DNA of 64,000 nucleotides from JANOMH01 sp031422295 (GCA_031422295.1 JANOQM010000011.1:1-64000); one strand, 5' to 3'. Counted from the first letter of the stretch, positions 17,722 through 27,178 are shown. Notes: a model not told the origin generated them from the letters alone. Made by a program: numbers and translations.

Positions 17722-18537
17722 CTACACTACGGCCAGCACCCGGGCCGGACCGCCAGTTCCGCCGCGATGTTTGGGGGCACCGACAAAAACCGTGGCTCCA
17801 GCGGCAGGCAGCTGATCCAGATTTGCCATGTTTTCAATGCCGTAACGCCCGCCGGGCAGCCATGAATAATGCACCGCAAAATCCGCCGAATTACCGGGGT
17901 CAAGCGACAATGTATCAACGCCAATACAGGCCACATCCATCTGCGCCAGCATATCGGTGGCCGATGTGCCAAAGCCCGGAAAAGCAAACATGCCGTCCGG
18001 GGTATTGCGGTAGACCGGATCGCCAACCTTGGCCGCCCAACCCGAATGCATGGCGACGCAGGCGCCGGCGGGAATCGCGCCATTGGCACTGATCCAGGCT
18101 TCAATATCGGCGGCATCAACCATCGCATTGGCATCTTCGGCAGCCTTGGCGCTGATGTCGATCACACATAGCGGGCAAATCAGGCGCTGCGGGTCCAGTT
18201 CGTCAACCGACGTGCCATCAGCGGTAAAATGCAGCGGGGTGTCGATATGGGTGCCGGAATGTTCAAAAATCGTCAGTTTGAACAATTGATAACCGCTGTC
18301 GGCAAATTTGACGTTTTCTTCCATGATAATACCGGGATTGCCATCAAACGTCGGGAATGCGCCGTCAAACGTATGGGTCAGATCGATCACCTGCCCGGTA
18401 GACTGCGCCATCGCGGGACGGGCGCTCAGCAGCCCCGCCGCCACCGCCCCGGCTCCGGCCATCGCCGCCCCGGCAAACAACGACCGGCGCGACAGCATCG
18501 ACGCCTTTACACCTTCGATCACACAAGCATTGCACAT
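17722..18537 (-). CDS. cyclase family protein (kynurenine formamidase-like), Tat-exported
   Basis: The 271-residue protein carries a twin-arginine signal (SRRSLFAGAA, residues about 16-25, cleavage near AMA-QS), so it would be folded in the cytoplasm and exported. The mature part is the PF04199 cyclase/metal-dependent hydrolase fold with the metal-binding HSGTHIDTPLHF (near 93-104). Relatives hydrolyse amides such as N-formylkynurenine; the substrate here is unknown. TTGGAGAGCG lies before the ATG. It starts a cassette with the broken AhpD-like gene, inserted between lprI and vapB-ureC within the urease operon. Confidence 0.85.
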   Translation of the reverse strand: MCNACVIEGVKASMLSRRSLFAGAAMAGAGAVAAGLLSARPAMAQSTGQVIDLTHTFDGAFPTFDGNPGIIMEENVKFADSGYQLFKLTIFEHSGTHIDTPLHFTADGTSVDELDPQRLICPLCVIDISAKAAEDANAMVDAADIEAWISANGAIPAGACVAMHSGWAAKVGDPVYRNTPDGMFAFPGFGTSATDMLAQMDVACIGVDTLSLDPGNSADFAVHYSWLPGGRYGIENMANLDQLPAAGATVFVGAPKHRGGTGGPARVLAVV

Positions 18538-18581
18538 TATCGCTCTCCAATTTGGCCGGGCTCACCCGGGCTGTGGGCAGG

Positions 18582-18965
18582 TCAGTAGTTTGACGTAAAA
18601 ATATACAGGTCGGCATTCCGGGTCAGCGTCAGCCGCTCCAGACAACCCGAGTAGACCAATGGCTGGATCGACCCTCCCTCGAACATGCTCGCTTCGGCGT
18701 CGCAGGCTGCATCGCGATAGGAAATCCACGCGCGCTGGGCCACGCGCAGCCGCTCTTCCACGCCGATCTTGGACTGGGCGTCGATCTGTCGGGCATGGTC
18801 CACGGCCAAACCGTACGCCCGGTTCAGTTCAGCATCAGCCTCATCATAAGCAATGTCGGCACATATGTTCATGTCCATCTGGGTGATCTGGTTGTTGCAA
18901 TCAACCGTCTGGGCCACAACGCTTGGGGCCAGACACCCCAAAATACCGGCAAAAAGAATTTTCAT
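18582..18965 (-). CDS. LprI/DUF1311 family periplasmic protein
   Basis: 127 residues with a signal peptide (cleavage near VVAQ, residue 19) and a helical DUF1311 domain with four cysteines and the WISYRDAACDAE motif. Some members inhibit lysozyme; the function of urease-operon members is not known. Its start overlaps the ureB stop, so it is coupled to ureB. In related Rhodobacteraceae a DUF1311 gene commonly sits between ureB and ureC, so this gene is a native part of the operon, and the cassette after it is the novelty. Confidence 0.87.
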   Translation of the reverse strand: MKILFAGILGCLAPSVVAQTVDCNNQITQMDMNICADIAYDEADAELNRAYGLAVDHARQIDAQSKIGVEERLRVAQRAWISYRDAACDAEASMFEGGSIQPLVYSGCLERLTLTRNADLYIFTSNY

Positions 18966-19267
18966 AGCGCGCCCATCACTTTGCCATTGAATCCATAGAC
19001 CACCCGCTTTCCGGCAATCGCAATCAACCTGACTTCGCGCCGCTGACCCGGTTCAAACCGCACAGCAGTGCCTGCAGCAATATCCAGCCGCATGCCCCGC
19101 GCTGCATCCCGGTCAAAGCCAAGGGCGGGATTAGATTCCGCAAAATGATAATGCGACCCCACCTGTATTGGCCGGTCGCCGGTATTGGCCACCAGCAATA
19201 CCAGCGCCTCGCGCCCGACGTTCAGGACCAAATCGCCATCACCGATCATCATTTCACCTGGAATCAT
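18962..19267 (-). CDS. ureB: urease subunit beta
   Basis: Small structural subunit of urease, 101 residues, with the conserved opening MIPGE and the segments GDRPIQVGSHYHF and GYDRxAARGMRLDI-like (here GFDRDAARGMRLDI). It packs against UreA and UreC in the trimer. AAAGGGAAAA lies before the ATG. It is separated from ureA by 63 bases that hold a dispersed hairpin repeat, and overlaps lprI by four bases. Confidence 0.97.
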   Translation of the reverse strand: MIPGEMMIGDGDLVLNVGREALVLLVANTGDRPIQVGSHYHFAESNPALGFDRDAARGMRLDIAAGTAVRFEPGQRREVRLIAIAGKRVVYGFNGKVMGAL

Positions 19268-19283
19268 GTGTTTTCCCTTTGAG

Positions 19284-19328
19284 TTTCAGAGTTGCACAAA
19301 TACCTCCGCCGGAGGCATCAAAAGTTCT
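19284..19328. repeat. dispersed CCTCCGCCGGAGG hairpin repeat, copy 1
   Basis: The element has GTTGCACAAATA, the palindrome CCTCCGCCGGAGG (19303-19315) and CATCAAAAGTTC. It lies between ureA and ureB and is one of five related copies in the Rhodobacteraceae part of the window. Confidence 0.8.
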
Positions 19329-19330
19329 TG

Positions 19331-19633
19331 CTACCGGATCGGCGCATGCACCGTGACCAGTTTGGTCCCGTCTGGAAATGTCGCCTCAACCTGCACATCG
19401 GGGATCATCTCGGCAATGCCATCCATACATTGGGCGCGGGTAATCACATGGGCGCCTGCCTCCATCATATCCGCCACCGACCGGCCATCGCGGGCCCCTT
19501 CAACCACAAAATCCGTTATCAGCGCTATCGCTTCGGGATAGTTCAGCCTGACCCCCCTCGCCAGGCGTTTACGGGCCACTTCGGCAGCCATGGCGATCAG
19601 CAGTTTGTCTTTTTCGCGCGGGGTCAGCTGCAT
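19331..19633 (-). CDS. ureA: urease subunit gamma
   Basis: Smallest structural subunit of urease, 100 residues, with the family opening MQLTPREKDKLLI, the LNYPEAIALI segment and the C-terminal PDGTKLVTVH. No catalytic residues are expected. It follows ureD after only a few bases, so the two are co-transcribed. Confidence 0.97.
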   Translation of the reverse strand: MQLTPREKDKLLIAMAAEVARKRLARGVRLNYPEAIALITDFVVEGARDGRSVADMMEAGAHVITRAQCMDGIAEMIPDVQVEATFPDGTKLVTVHAPIR

Positions 19634-19636
19634 GGG

Positions 19637-20443
19637 TCACAATCTCCAGACTTTCGGCAAAGGGGCCGCACTCAGGCATTCTATGACAGGGAACAGCACC
19701 TTGCGCAGGTCAAAACCGTCATGGGCCAGAATCCGGACAAACAATAATCCATCGCGGATCAGGCTGGCCCCGGCGGTTACCGGAATCAGCGACCGCACCA
19801 TATTCAGAAAACGGCCCGCATCAGACCCCGCATACATGAGGCTCGCCATCGCCCCGGCCCCGCCTGTGCGGTCCAGCAGCGCCTGCAGATCGCCTGTCAG
19901 ATGCAGGGCATCGACGAACAAAAACTGCCCGTCGCGGCAGATGTCCCAGCGGTCACGCAGCAAGGCGTTGCGTAACGTTTCGCCCATCGCCGCACGGCCG
20001 AAAATCAGCGGCTCAACCAGCAACACCTTGCCAGATGAGGCCAGATTGACCCTCAGGCGGCGGGCCAGGGCACAACCCTCGTACAGGATGGTTTCTTGTG
20101 GCAGCCAGTCGATCCGGCCCCCAGCCGCGACCGTCAGCGTGACGTCAACTTCGGCCCGGCTTCCACGTTGGGCGCGGTAGGCCCGTTCCGCAGCTTGGGT
20201 AGAAACAACCACATGCGCCCCCGGACCCGTCTCAACGGTAGTCTGCATCCGGTCGCCGCCAGTCAGACCGCCCGCTGTGTTCAGAATGACGGCCTCAAGT
20301 GCAGCCCCGGCAGGGCGCGGAAACAAAACCTTCAGCGACCCCTGCTGCCGCAAGCCCGAAATCTGACTGCACCCCCGGCCAAAAACAGCCACCAGCTGCA
20401 ACGCCCCGATGGCACGGGGTTGTGCGGCACCAACAGGGGTCAT
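19637..20443 (-). CDS. ureD: urease accessory protein UreD
   Basis: UreD binds apo-urease and, with UreF and UreG, opens a path for nickel. The chosen product has 268 residues and opens MTPVGAAQPRAIGALQL, the usual UreD beginning, with LNTAGGLTGGD and QAAERAYR further in. The frame stays open up to GTG at 20539, adding residues with no family likeness; no start has a strong ribosome-binding site. It is the first gene of the urease operon. No urea ABC transporter genes precede it here. Confidence 0.92.
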   Translation of the reverse strand: MTPVGAAQPRAIGALQLVAVFGRGCSQISGLRQQGSLKVLFPRPAGAALEAVILNTAGGLTGGDRMQTTVETGPGAHVVVSTQAAERAYRAQRGSRAEVDVTLTVAAGGRIDWLPQETILYEGCALARRLRVNLASSGKVLLVEPLIFGRAAMGETLRNALLRDRWDICRDGQFLFVDALHLTGDLQALLDRTGGAGAMASLMYAGSDAGRFLNMVRSLIPVTAGASLIRDGLLFVRILAHDGFDLRKVLFPVIECLSAAPLPKVWRL

Positions 20444-20607
20444 TCGTAACGCAAGCGGCGATATCAGCGGGGCGCTCCAACAGTCCAAAACTCTGGCAAA
20501 CCTAACCCGCTGACCGCCCGACATGAAATGGCCAAACACCGGGCCAGCCCGTTTATTCCTGCCCTCTTGGTCGATCCGCCTGTTTAACAGGCAGGTACTG
20601 CCAGAAA

Positions 20608-20631
20608 AAAGGGCACCCGAAGGTGCCCTTT
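20608..20631 (-). terminator. rho-independent terminator after the 20653 gene
   Basis: A perfect 10-bp stem (AAAGGGCACC with GGTGCCCTTT) and a CGAA/TTCG tetraloop. Read on the minus strand it continues into TTTTTT. It isolates the urease operon from the gene upstream. Confidence 0.9.
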
Positions 20632-20652
20632 GTCATGTCCTGCGCACAACCC

Positions 20653-22941
20653 TCAAAGCGGGTTGTCCATCCGCACCTGACAGCGCACAGTCCCGGTCAC
20701 AGGCGTGGCAAAGATGACCCGGAACTGCTTTTTGGTCGACCCGAACTCGGCCTCCACATACGGCGCTTCGTAAATCGCCGCATTGGCGCCGTTGGACAAC
20801 TTGCCCACTGGCACCACGGCCTCAATATACCGGGCGCGGCCACCGAATGGCAGATAGGTTCCGGTATCGGCCACCCAGATCCGGTCCAGCGTGGATTGGG
20901 TATGGGCCATACTTAACGGATTGCGAATCTCCTGATTGACCGCCTGAAACACATTGCCGGTCACGGTGACATTGCGCATCCGGCCATAATCCAGATCGGC
21001 AAAGGTGGTATCGACCCGCTCAACCCGGTCAACAGCCCCGTTGGTGGCCCGAAACACGTTGTTGGTAATGGTCAGGCCATTGATGAAATGACCGGTGCCA
21101 TAGGGTTTGACGACCAGCCAGTTGAACTGCGGGGCGACGTCGATCACGACACAGATATTGCCGGTAATGGTCAGCCCGCCAAATGAATATTGCGACAGGA
21201 AATCCGGGGTCGCGTCATGTTCATTGGTCCATTCGATAAAGTTGTTATCGATGTAATTGCCGGTAATCGTGGCAAAACAGCTGGGGGTGGTAAACACGAT
21301 GCCGCCCTTGCGGACCCCCAAAGTCGTGGAATCGCCACTGAACCAATGGTTGCCGACCACCGTCGTGCCGGTGCCACCGATGACGCAGAAATGCTTGAAC
21401 ATCACAATCCGGTTCTCGCGGATTTTCACGTCATTGGCATTGGAATTCAACGCAATCGTCGTGCGGTTTGCCACGGTTTCGGCCATCTCGTTGGACAGAA
21501 ACTGGCAACGGTCGATAAACATCCCCTGACAGCCTTCGCCGATCGAGGTCAGACCACGGTCTTTGGGCGCGGTCACAAAGCAATCGCGCAAATGAAAGGC
21601 CAGCCCGGTCTTGGCCAACATCACACCGCTAGAGATACCGCCGCAGGCAAATTCGACATCATCAAAGATGAACTGGCTCAACTGTTCAAACCCGGAAAAG
21701 TCGATCAGATATTTGAATCGGCGAAAGGTGAATACCTGGGTGCCCGCGGCATCATATAACTCGGCACTTAACGTCACCGTCTGCGCACTGATATTGACCG
21801 CGCGCACATAAACCTCGCGGCCCACACCATTGCCGGTGACCAGTGACCCGACCGGCACATTGGCCACATTGACCACAGCAGTCAACGTGGTCGGCGCGGC
21901 GGCAGAATAGGTCGCCTGTGAGGTGACGACCGTATCATTCCACGCAGTCCCGGCGGTCGGCTGAAACTGCCCGTTACGGATGATCCGGCGGGTGGCAAAT
22001 GTGGTCCGGTCCGGCACGGCGGCCTGCATATTCACCGGGGCCGACAGCGAAATCCGCCGCCCGCACAGGTCAAGCCCATCATGATCGGAAAAGTTCAACA
22101 GCGCCTGAAACGCCTTTTTGAACGCTATTTCTTCGTTACCAAAGGCAGCGACATAGCTGGCATAGTCAAAATTCTTTTGTAAAATGAAATGCTTGTCAGC
22201 AGGCGAGATGATTGTGCCTTCAAACCGCACCCGGCTTTGAAACGCCATATCGGTCCCGATCAGATAGGTGCCCGCCGAAACCAGCACCTCACGGCCCGCC
22301 GCCGCCGCATCGGCGGCCTGAAATGCGCCGGTGTCATTGGTGATTCCGTTGCCAATCGCGCCATAGTCGCGCACATCGACCATCGCCATCATATTGCGGA
22401 TGAATACGCTGGTCACATCTTCGATGCGGATATCGTCAATCCGGACAATCCCGCCATTCGGGCCGGTCAGATCAAGGCCGAAATGGCCATAAATTGCATT
22501 CTTCCAGACCATATCGACGCCAGTGCGCAGACCCGTGCCGATAATCGCGGTCACTTCAACCACTTGGCCATAACTGGTCAACTGGGTTGCAGGGCCAAAC
22601 TGCGGCAGCCCGGCCACCAACGCGCCACCCGACCCACCGGGCCAGCCGGCAATCCGCACAGCGGGCAACGCGCCTGCTACGGCCTTGATCCGGGCGGTCA
22701 CCCGCAGATAGCAGCCGGGCAGCAGGGTGGTTTCGCCCATGTAACGCAGCTTGGTCAGGGTCGTGGTCTTGGCGATCTCCAGACAACCCGCAAAATCCTG
22801 ATCAGCGGGAACATAGGCCCCATTGCCTGACCCAGCATAGGTATCCGACCCCGGCGTGCCATCGCCACTGGACCAGACATTCAGGCCCACCGAAAACGGC
22901 GTCGGCATCAGGACCAGCCCGTCTGTAATTGCCTTGTTCAT
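20653..22941 (-). CDS. pectate-lyase-like right-handed beta-helix protein (GH28-related)
   Basis: The 762-residue protein has a beta-sandwich-like N-terminal part (1-180), then VDVRDYGAIGNGITNDTGAF (from about 188), the signature of the pectate lyase 3 / phage tail-spike beta-helix fold, then many repeated coils with Asn and Gly (NANDVKIRENRI, GNYIDNNFIEWTNE) and a small C-terminal domain. There is no signal peptide. The fold binds or cuts polysaccharides, but I see no definite catalytic set. Similar proteins occur in many Rhodobacteraceae genomes. It stands alone with its own terminator. Lysis-released or non-classically exported activity is possible. Confidence 0.8.
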   Translation of the reverse strand: MNKAITDGLVLMPTPFSVGLNVWSSGDGTPGSDTYAGSGNGAYVPADQDFAGCLEIAKTTTLTKLRYMGETTLLPGCYLRVTARIKAVAGALPAVRIAGWPGGSGGALVAGLPQFGPATQLTSYGQVVEVTAIIGTGLRTGVDMVWKNAIYGHFGLDLTGPNGGIVRIDDIRIEDVTSVFIRNMMAMVDVRDYGAIGNGITNDTGAFQAADAAAAGREVLVSAGTYLIGTDMAFQSRVRFEGTIISPADKHFILQKNFDYASYVAAFGNEEIAFKKAFQALLNFSDHDGLDLCGRRISLSAPVNMQAAVPDRTTFATRRIIRNGQFQPTAGTAWNDTVVTSQATYSAAAPTTLTAVVNVANVPVGSLVTGNGVGREVYVRAVNISAQTVTLSAELYDAAGTQVFTFRRFKYLIDFSGFEQLSQFIFDDVEFACGGISSGVMLAKTGLAFHLRDCFVTAPKDRGLTSIGEGCQGMFIDRCQFLSNEMAETVANRTTIALNSNANDVKIRENRIVMFKHFCVIGGTGTTVVGNHWFSGDSTTLGVRKGGIVFTTPSCFATITGNYIDNNFIEWTNEHDATPDFLSQYSFGGLTITGNICVVIDVAPQFNWLVVKPYGTGHFINGLTITNNVFRATNGAVDRVERVDTTFADLDYGRMRNVTVTGNVFQAVNQEIRNPLSMAHTQSTLDRIWVADTGTYLPFGGRARYIEAVVPVGKLSNGANAAIYEAPYVEAEFGSTKKQFRVIFATPVTGTVRCQVRMDNPL

Positions 22942-23133
22942 CCACTAAACCCCTGTTGCGCGCGGGGCAGATACAGGGCCGGGGCCGCTGCCCCTTTTGA
23001 CCAGATCCGCCCTGCAAATCCTAGATTGCGCCGGGGGCAATGCGCCGCCCGGTCGCGCAAAGATTTAGCGATCAGGGGTAAACGGGGTGTTGGGGCACCG
23101 TGACGATGCAACGACCGGCGCAACACGTCTTTG

Positions 23134-23169
23134 GTTTTCGGAGTTGCTCAAATACCTCCGCCGGAGGCT
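23134..23169. repeat. dispersed CCTCCGCCGGAGG hairpin repeat, copy 2
   Basis: The copy has GGAGTTGCTCAAATA and the palindrome at 23155-23167. It lies in the gap between the beta-helix gene and the DUF4864 gene; otherwise that gap (22942-23200) holds nothing I can identify. Confidence 0.8.
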
Positions 23170-23200
23170 CAGTCACCACCACCCGCGCAGGCCGCAAAAA

Positions 23201-23605
23201 TCAAGTGCCGACATCCGGCAATGGCAATTCCGACACGCCATTGATGAGCCAGCCTGCCGGGGTCTCGACCATGGTATATTCCATGATATGGCGCTGACCG
23301 CCCGCATCGCGCAGCAGAACCTGCTGGTAAAACTGGCCCGCAATCTCGCGCAGTTCCAGAAACTGCACGTCCGAATTGGTCCAGACCATCGGATAGCCTT
23401 GCTCGACCATAGTGCCAAAATTTTGCGGGCTGCCGAACATACCCTGGATCATCGGGCTGGCAAAGGCCCAGGCGGTTTCAACATCGCGGTCATTAAACGC
23501 ACTTAACTGGTTGGCGATGACATCCTGTATAGGGTCGTCATTCTGCGCCAGGACTGGCGTCGCAACGATCAGAAAACCAAGGATAATTCCAAAAATCCGG
23601 CCCAT
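23201..23605 (-). CDS. DUF4864 periplasmic protein
   Basis: 134 residues with a signal peptide (FLIVATPVLAQ, cleavage near 21) and a DUF4864 domain, an NTF2/cystatin-like fold with the opening IQDVIANQLSAFNDRDVETAW. The function is unknown in the family. It lies downstream of lysK on the same strand with a 71-base gap and may be co-transcribed. No cysteines or obvious catalytic residues are visible. Confidence 0.8.
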   Translation of the reverse strand: MGRIFGIILGFLIVATPVLAQNDDPIQDVIANQLSAFNDRDVETAWAFASPMIQGMFGSPQNFGTMVEQGYPMVWTNSDVQFLELREIAGQFYQQVLLRDAGGQRHIMEYTMVETPAGWLINGVSELPLPDVGT

Positions 23606-23676
23606 TCCCGCCCCCGTGTCGGTGTGTATGCTAATTCAAGATACGCAACCCGGGGCGAAATGGTTTCATATTCCGG

Positions 23677-25257
23677 TCATTTTCCCAAAACTCCGGCCAA
23701 CCCCGCCTCGATCAGCGCGATACTTTCGGCCACGCCGTACAGGGCCACCAACCCGCCAAAGCGCGGCCCGTCGCTGGCCCCCAGCAGCACCTCGTACAGC
23801 GCTTTGAACCAATCGCGCAGCGGCTCGAACCCATGATCCTTGCCCACGGCAAACACCATGGTCTGCAATGCATCCGCATCCAGACCACCGTCCCAGTCCC
23901 GCAGCCGGGCCAGCAAATCCTCCATGGCCAGGCGTTCCTTGGCGTCGGGCGCACGAAAGGTTTTGGCGGGCTTCACTTTGTCATTATAATAAGACACCGC
24001 AAAACCTGCGGCGGCATCAAGGCCGGGATGGGTCGCCGCCGCCGCCTCGGGCGCATAGCGCCGGATAAACCCCCATAGCGTCGCCTTATCCTCGGCCCCG
24101 GACACGCTCGCCAGATTAAGCAGCATGGCAAATGACACCACCATATCGGATGCTGGTACATTATGCCCATGGATATGGAACACCGGATTGGCCAGCTTGC
24201 CCGCGTCATCTTGCATGGCATAGGCGCGTAACTGCTGATGATATTCATCCACCGCCTTGGGGATCACATCGAAATGCATCCGTTTGGCGGTCTTGGGCTT
24301 TTGATACATGAAATACGACAGGCTCTCTGACGCCGCATAGGTCAGCCATTCGTCAATCGACAGGCCATTGCCCTTGGTCTTGGAAATCTTTTGCCCCTGT
24401 TCATCCAGAAACAATTCATAGCTGAAATGATGCGGCTTTTTACCGCCCAACACCTCGCATATCCCGTCATAGATCGGGGTATTGGTGGAATGGTCCTTGC
24501 CATACATTTCAAAATCCACGCCCAGCGCCGCCCAACGTGCGCCAAAATCCGGCTTCCATTGCAGCTTCACCTGCCCGCCCGTCACCGGCAGGGTCCATTC
24601 GCTGCCGGTTTCATCGTCAAATGTAATCGTGCCGTCGCGGGCGTTCACCTCTTTCATCGGCACATACAGCACCCGGCCAGTTTCAGGATGGATCGGCAGG
24701 AAACAGGAATAGGTTTGCTGGCGTTCCTCGCGCAGGCTGGCCAGCATGATCGCCATGATCGCATCATAGCGTTCACAGGCCAGCAGCAGCGTTTCGTCAA
24801 ACTGCCCGGTCTTGTAAAACTCGGTGGCCGAAATGAATTCATATTCAAATCCGAACGTATCCAGAAACCGGCGCAGCATGGCGTTATTATGGGCGCCAAA
24901 GCTGTCATATTCGCCAAACGGATCGGGCACCGATGTCAGCGGGCGTTGCAGGTTCTGCAACAGCATCTCGCGGTTCGGCACATTGTCGGGCACCTTGCGC
25001 ATCCCGTCCACATCATCCGAAAAACAGATCAACCGCGTCGGAATATCGGAAATCACCTCGAACGCGCGGCGGATCATCGTCGTGCGGCTGACCTCTCCGA
25101 ACGTGCCGATATGCGGCAGGCCGGACGGGCCATAGCCGGTTTCAAACAACACATATCCCTTGGCTGGCGGGGCCTTTTCATAGCGTTTCAGCAGCGCCCG
25201 CGCCTCTTCAAACGGCCAGGCCTTGCTGGTCATGCCTGCATCGCGCAACTGGGACAT
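23677..25257 (-). CDS. lysK: lysyl-tRNA synthetase, class I
   Basis: Charges tRNA-Lys. This is the class I (archaeal-type) enzyme, used by some alphaproteobacteria including Rhodobacteraceae in place of the class II LysS. The 526-residue protein has the HIGH-type motif HIGT at 49-52 and the KMSKS-type motif KISKTKG at 290-296, both diagnostic of class I. The C-terminal part is the helical anticodon-binding domain. A GAAAGGCAAG ribosome-binding site precedes ATG 25257. As an essential gene of a lineage different from rne-rpsB-tsf, it supports the two-organism reading. Confidence 0.95.
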   Translation of the reverse strand: MSQLRDAGMTSKAWPFEEARALLKRYEKAPPAKGYVLFETGYGPSGLPHIGTFGEVSRTTMIRRAFEVISDIPTRLICFSDDVDGMRKVPDNVPNREMLLQNLQRPLTSVPDPFGEYDSFGAHNNAMLRRFLDTFGFEYEFISATEFYKTGQFDETLLLACERYDAIMAIMLASLREERQQTYSCFLPIHPETGRVLYVPMKEVNARDGTITFDDETGSEWTLPVTGGQVKLQWKPDFGARWAALGVDFEMYGKDHSTNTPIYDGICEVLGGKKPHHFSYELFLDEQGQKISKTKGNGLSIDEWLTYAASESLSYFMYQKPKTAKRMHFDVIPKAVDEYHQQLRAYAMQDDAGKLANPVFHIHGHNVPASDMVVSFAMLLNLASVSGAEDKATLWGFIRRYAPEAAAATHPGLDAAAGFAVSYYNDKVKPAKTFRAPDAKERLAMEDLLARLRDWDGGLDADALQTMVFAVGKDHGFEPLRDWFKALYEVLLGASDGPRFGGLVALYGVAESIALIEAGLAGVLGK

Positions 25258-25359
25258 TGATCTTGCCTTTCAAACTGCGGACCTGCGTCCGCCCGCACTC
25301 CCTATTGCGCCAAACGGAGGGCGTCAATAAATGGGAGGATGAATGCAAAGGAATGTCCG

Positions 25360-25779
25360 ATGTCCATTACCCCGTCGATGACCGCCCAAGACAGCCTTGT
25401 CGCCCTGATGATTGCCGTATCGGCGGCGGATGAGAATATCCGCACGGCGGAACTGGTGCAGATCAGCAATATCGTCAACAACCTACCGATTTTCGCGGCC
25501 TATGACCCCGATGAATTACCGCGGATCAGCCAGACGGTGTTTGACTTGCTGGAACAAGAGGACGGCCTTGACGCCCTGTTCGGCCTGATCCGCGACGCCC
25601 TGCCCGAAGCGCTATATGAAACCGCCTATGCCATGGCCTGCGATGTGGCCGCAGCCGATGGCAAGATCAGCGCGCAAGAGGGGCGGATGCTCGAAGAAAT
25701 CCGCGAAGAGCTGAACATCGACCGCCTGCACGCCGCCGCCATCGAACGCGGGGCGCGGGCACGGTATATGACGATCTGA
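25360..25779 (+). CDS. TerB-like helical protein
   Basis: 139 residues, all helical, with the acidic TerB-type pattern (AAADGKISAQEGRMLEEI near residue 98), as in tellurite-resistance TerB and the C-terminal domain of DjlA. No signal peptide. The frame begins at 25339, but AGGA lies 7 bases before ATG 25360, so that start is preferred. It stands alone between divergent lysK and the DUF2330 gene. Tellurite resistance should not be assumed for single TerB proteins. Confidence 0.75.
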   Translation: MSITPSMTAQDSLVALMIAVSAADENIRTAELVQISNIVNNLPIFAAYDPDELPRISQTVFDLLEQEDGLDALFGLIRDALPEALYETAYAMACDVAAADGKISAQEGRMLEEIREELNIDRLHAAAIERGARARYMTI

Positions 25780-25854
25780 GATTTCATTTGTGTTGACATG
25801 CTCTGGTTGCAAAGCCTTTGGTGAATTGGGGCTTTGTTTAACCGAGGAAGCATT

Positions 25855-27135
25855 ATGCGCTTTTTATTTGCAACTTTCGGGCTGGCTCTGTTCTGCGCCA
25901 GTCAGGCATCTGCCTTCTGCGGCTTTTACGTCGCCCGCGCCGATGGGGCGCTGTATAACGAGGCATCGAAAGTCGTCTTTGTCCGCGACGGGCGGCAATC
26001 GGTGATCACCATGTCCTCCGACTACACCGGCCCGACCAATGAATTCGCCCTGATCGTGCCGACGCCAACTGTGTTGGAGGAAGGGCAGATTCGCGTCGTT
26101 GATCCGGCAATCATCACGCATCTGGATAATTTTACGGCACCCCGGCTGGTAGAGTATTTTGATTATGATCCGTGCCCTGATGACGGAGGCGGTTTTGCAG
26201 CCGAAGTTATTGAGTCGCCGGTTGTCGTCGTCGAACCGGACAACGAGCCATTTCGTCCCGGCAACGGCCCCCGCTCGCTCGGCGTCACCATCGAGGCGGA
26301 ATATGCCGTCGGTGATTATGACATCGTCATTCTGTCCGCCACCCAATCCGATGGCCTTGTTACCTATCTGCGGCAGGAAGGCTATCAGATCCCCGACGGG
26401 GCCGAGGCGACGCTGGGGGCTTATATCGACATGGGGATGAAATTTTTCGTGGCCCGGGTCAATCTGGAACGGCATTCGCAAAGCGAGGCGCAGGAACTTA
26501 AACCCCTGCAAATCGCATTTACCTCGCGCGATTTCATGTTGCCGCTGCAATTGGGCAAGATCAATTCGGCGGGCACGCAGGATTTGTTGATCATGACCCT
26601 GACACAGGAGGGGCGGGTGCAGCCGGTGAATTACCCCAATATCCGCATTCCGGATGACCTGAATATCCCCACCTTCGTGCGGCAGGTTTTCCCCGAAATG
26701 TACCGCGCCACGTTCGACACCCTGACCCCGCCCAATACAATCATGACCGAATATGCCTGGGACATGGCGTGGTGCGACCCCTGCGCCGATGATCCGATGA
26801 CCACGGCAGAACTGCGCGAACTTGGAGTCACATGGCTGAACGGCGATGTGATCGAAGAAACCTTCGTCACCCGGATGCACGTCCAGTATGACCGGGGCAG
26901 CTTTGCCGAGGATCTGATGTTTTCGGTCACTGCCGACCGTGACAATTTCCAGGGCCGGTTCGTGATGAACGTCCCGTTTGAAGGGTCGGTAAACTGCGAG
27001 GCCGGGCAGCAATATGTGGCTGAAACCCGGCAACGCTTGCGCGACGAGGCCGCAACCTTGGCGGGCCTGACCGGCTGGTCAACCAGCGACATCATGCAGC
27101 GGGTCCGCGCGACAGTGCAGTCGCGCTATCACTAA
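25855..27135 (+). CDS. DUF2330 secreted protein
   Basis: 426 residues with a signal peptide (FLFATFGLALFCASQASA, cleavage near 20) and the DUF2330 pattern: a Cys-Gly-Phe-Tyr start (CGFYVARADGAL), DGRQSVITMSSDYTGP, IVPTPTVL and a C-terminal CDPC motif. The family's function is unknown; members are periplasmic or lipid-anchored. GAGGAAG lies before ATG 25855; the frame is open from 25834. It converges with preA, with a hairpin between the stops. Confidence 0.82.
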   Translation: MRFLFATFGLALFCASQASAFCGFYVARADGALYNEASKVVFVRDGRQSVITMSSDYTGPTNEFALIVPTPTVLEEGQIRVVDPAIITHLDNFTAPRLVEYFDYDPCPDDGGGFAAEVIESPVVVVEPDNEPFRPGNGPRSLGVTIEAEYAVGDYDIVILSATQSDGLVTYLRQEGYQIPDGAEATLGAYIDMGMKFFVARVNLERHSQSEAQELKPLQIAFTSRDFMLPLQLGKINSAGTQDLLIMTLTQEGRVQPVNYPNIRIPDDLNIPTFVRQVFPEMYRATFDTLTPPNTIMTEYAWDMAWCDPCADDPMTTAELRELGVTWLNGDVIEETFVTRMHVQYDRGSFAEDLMFSVTADRDNFQGRFVMNVPFEGSVNCEAGQQYVAETRQRLRDEAATLAGLTGWSTSDIMQRVRATVQSRYH

Positions 27136-27178
27136 GCCACCCGGGACATGGCCCTGGCCTGCCAGCTTAAACTCTGTG

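Noticed and set aside
25360..25779. Tellurite-resistance function for the TerB-like protein
   Set aside because: No other ter genes are nearby, and single TerB-fold proteins have varied roles.
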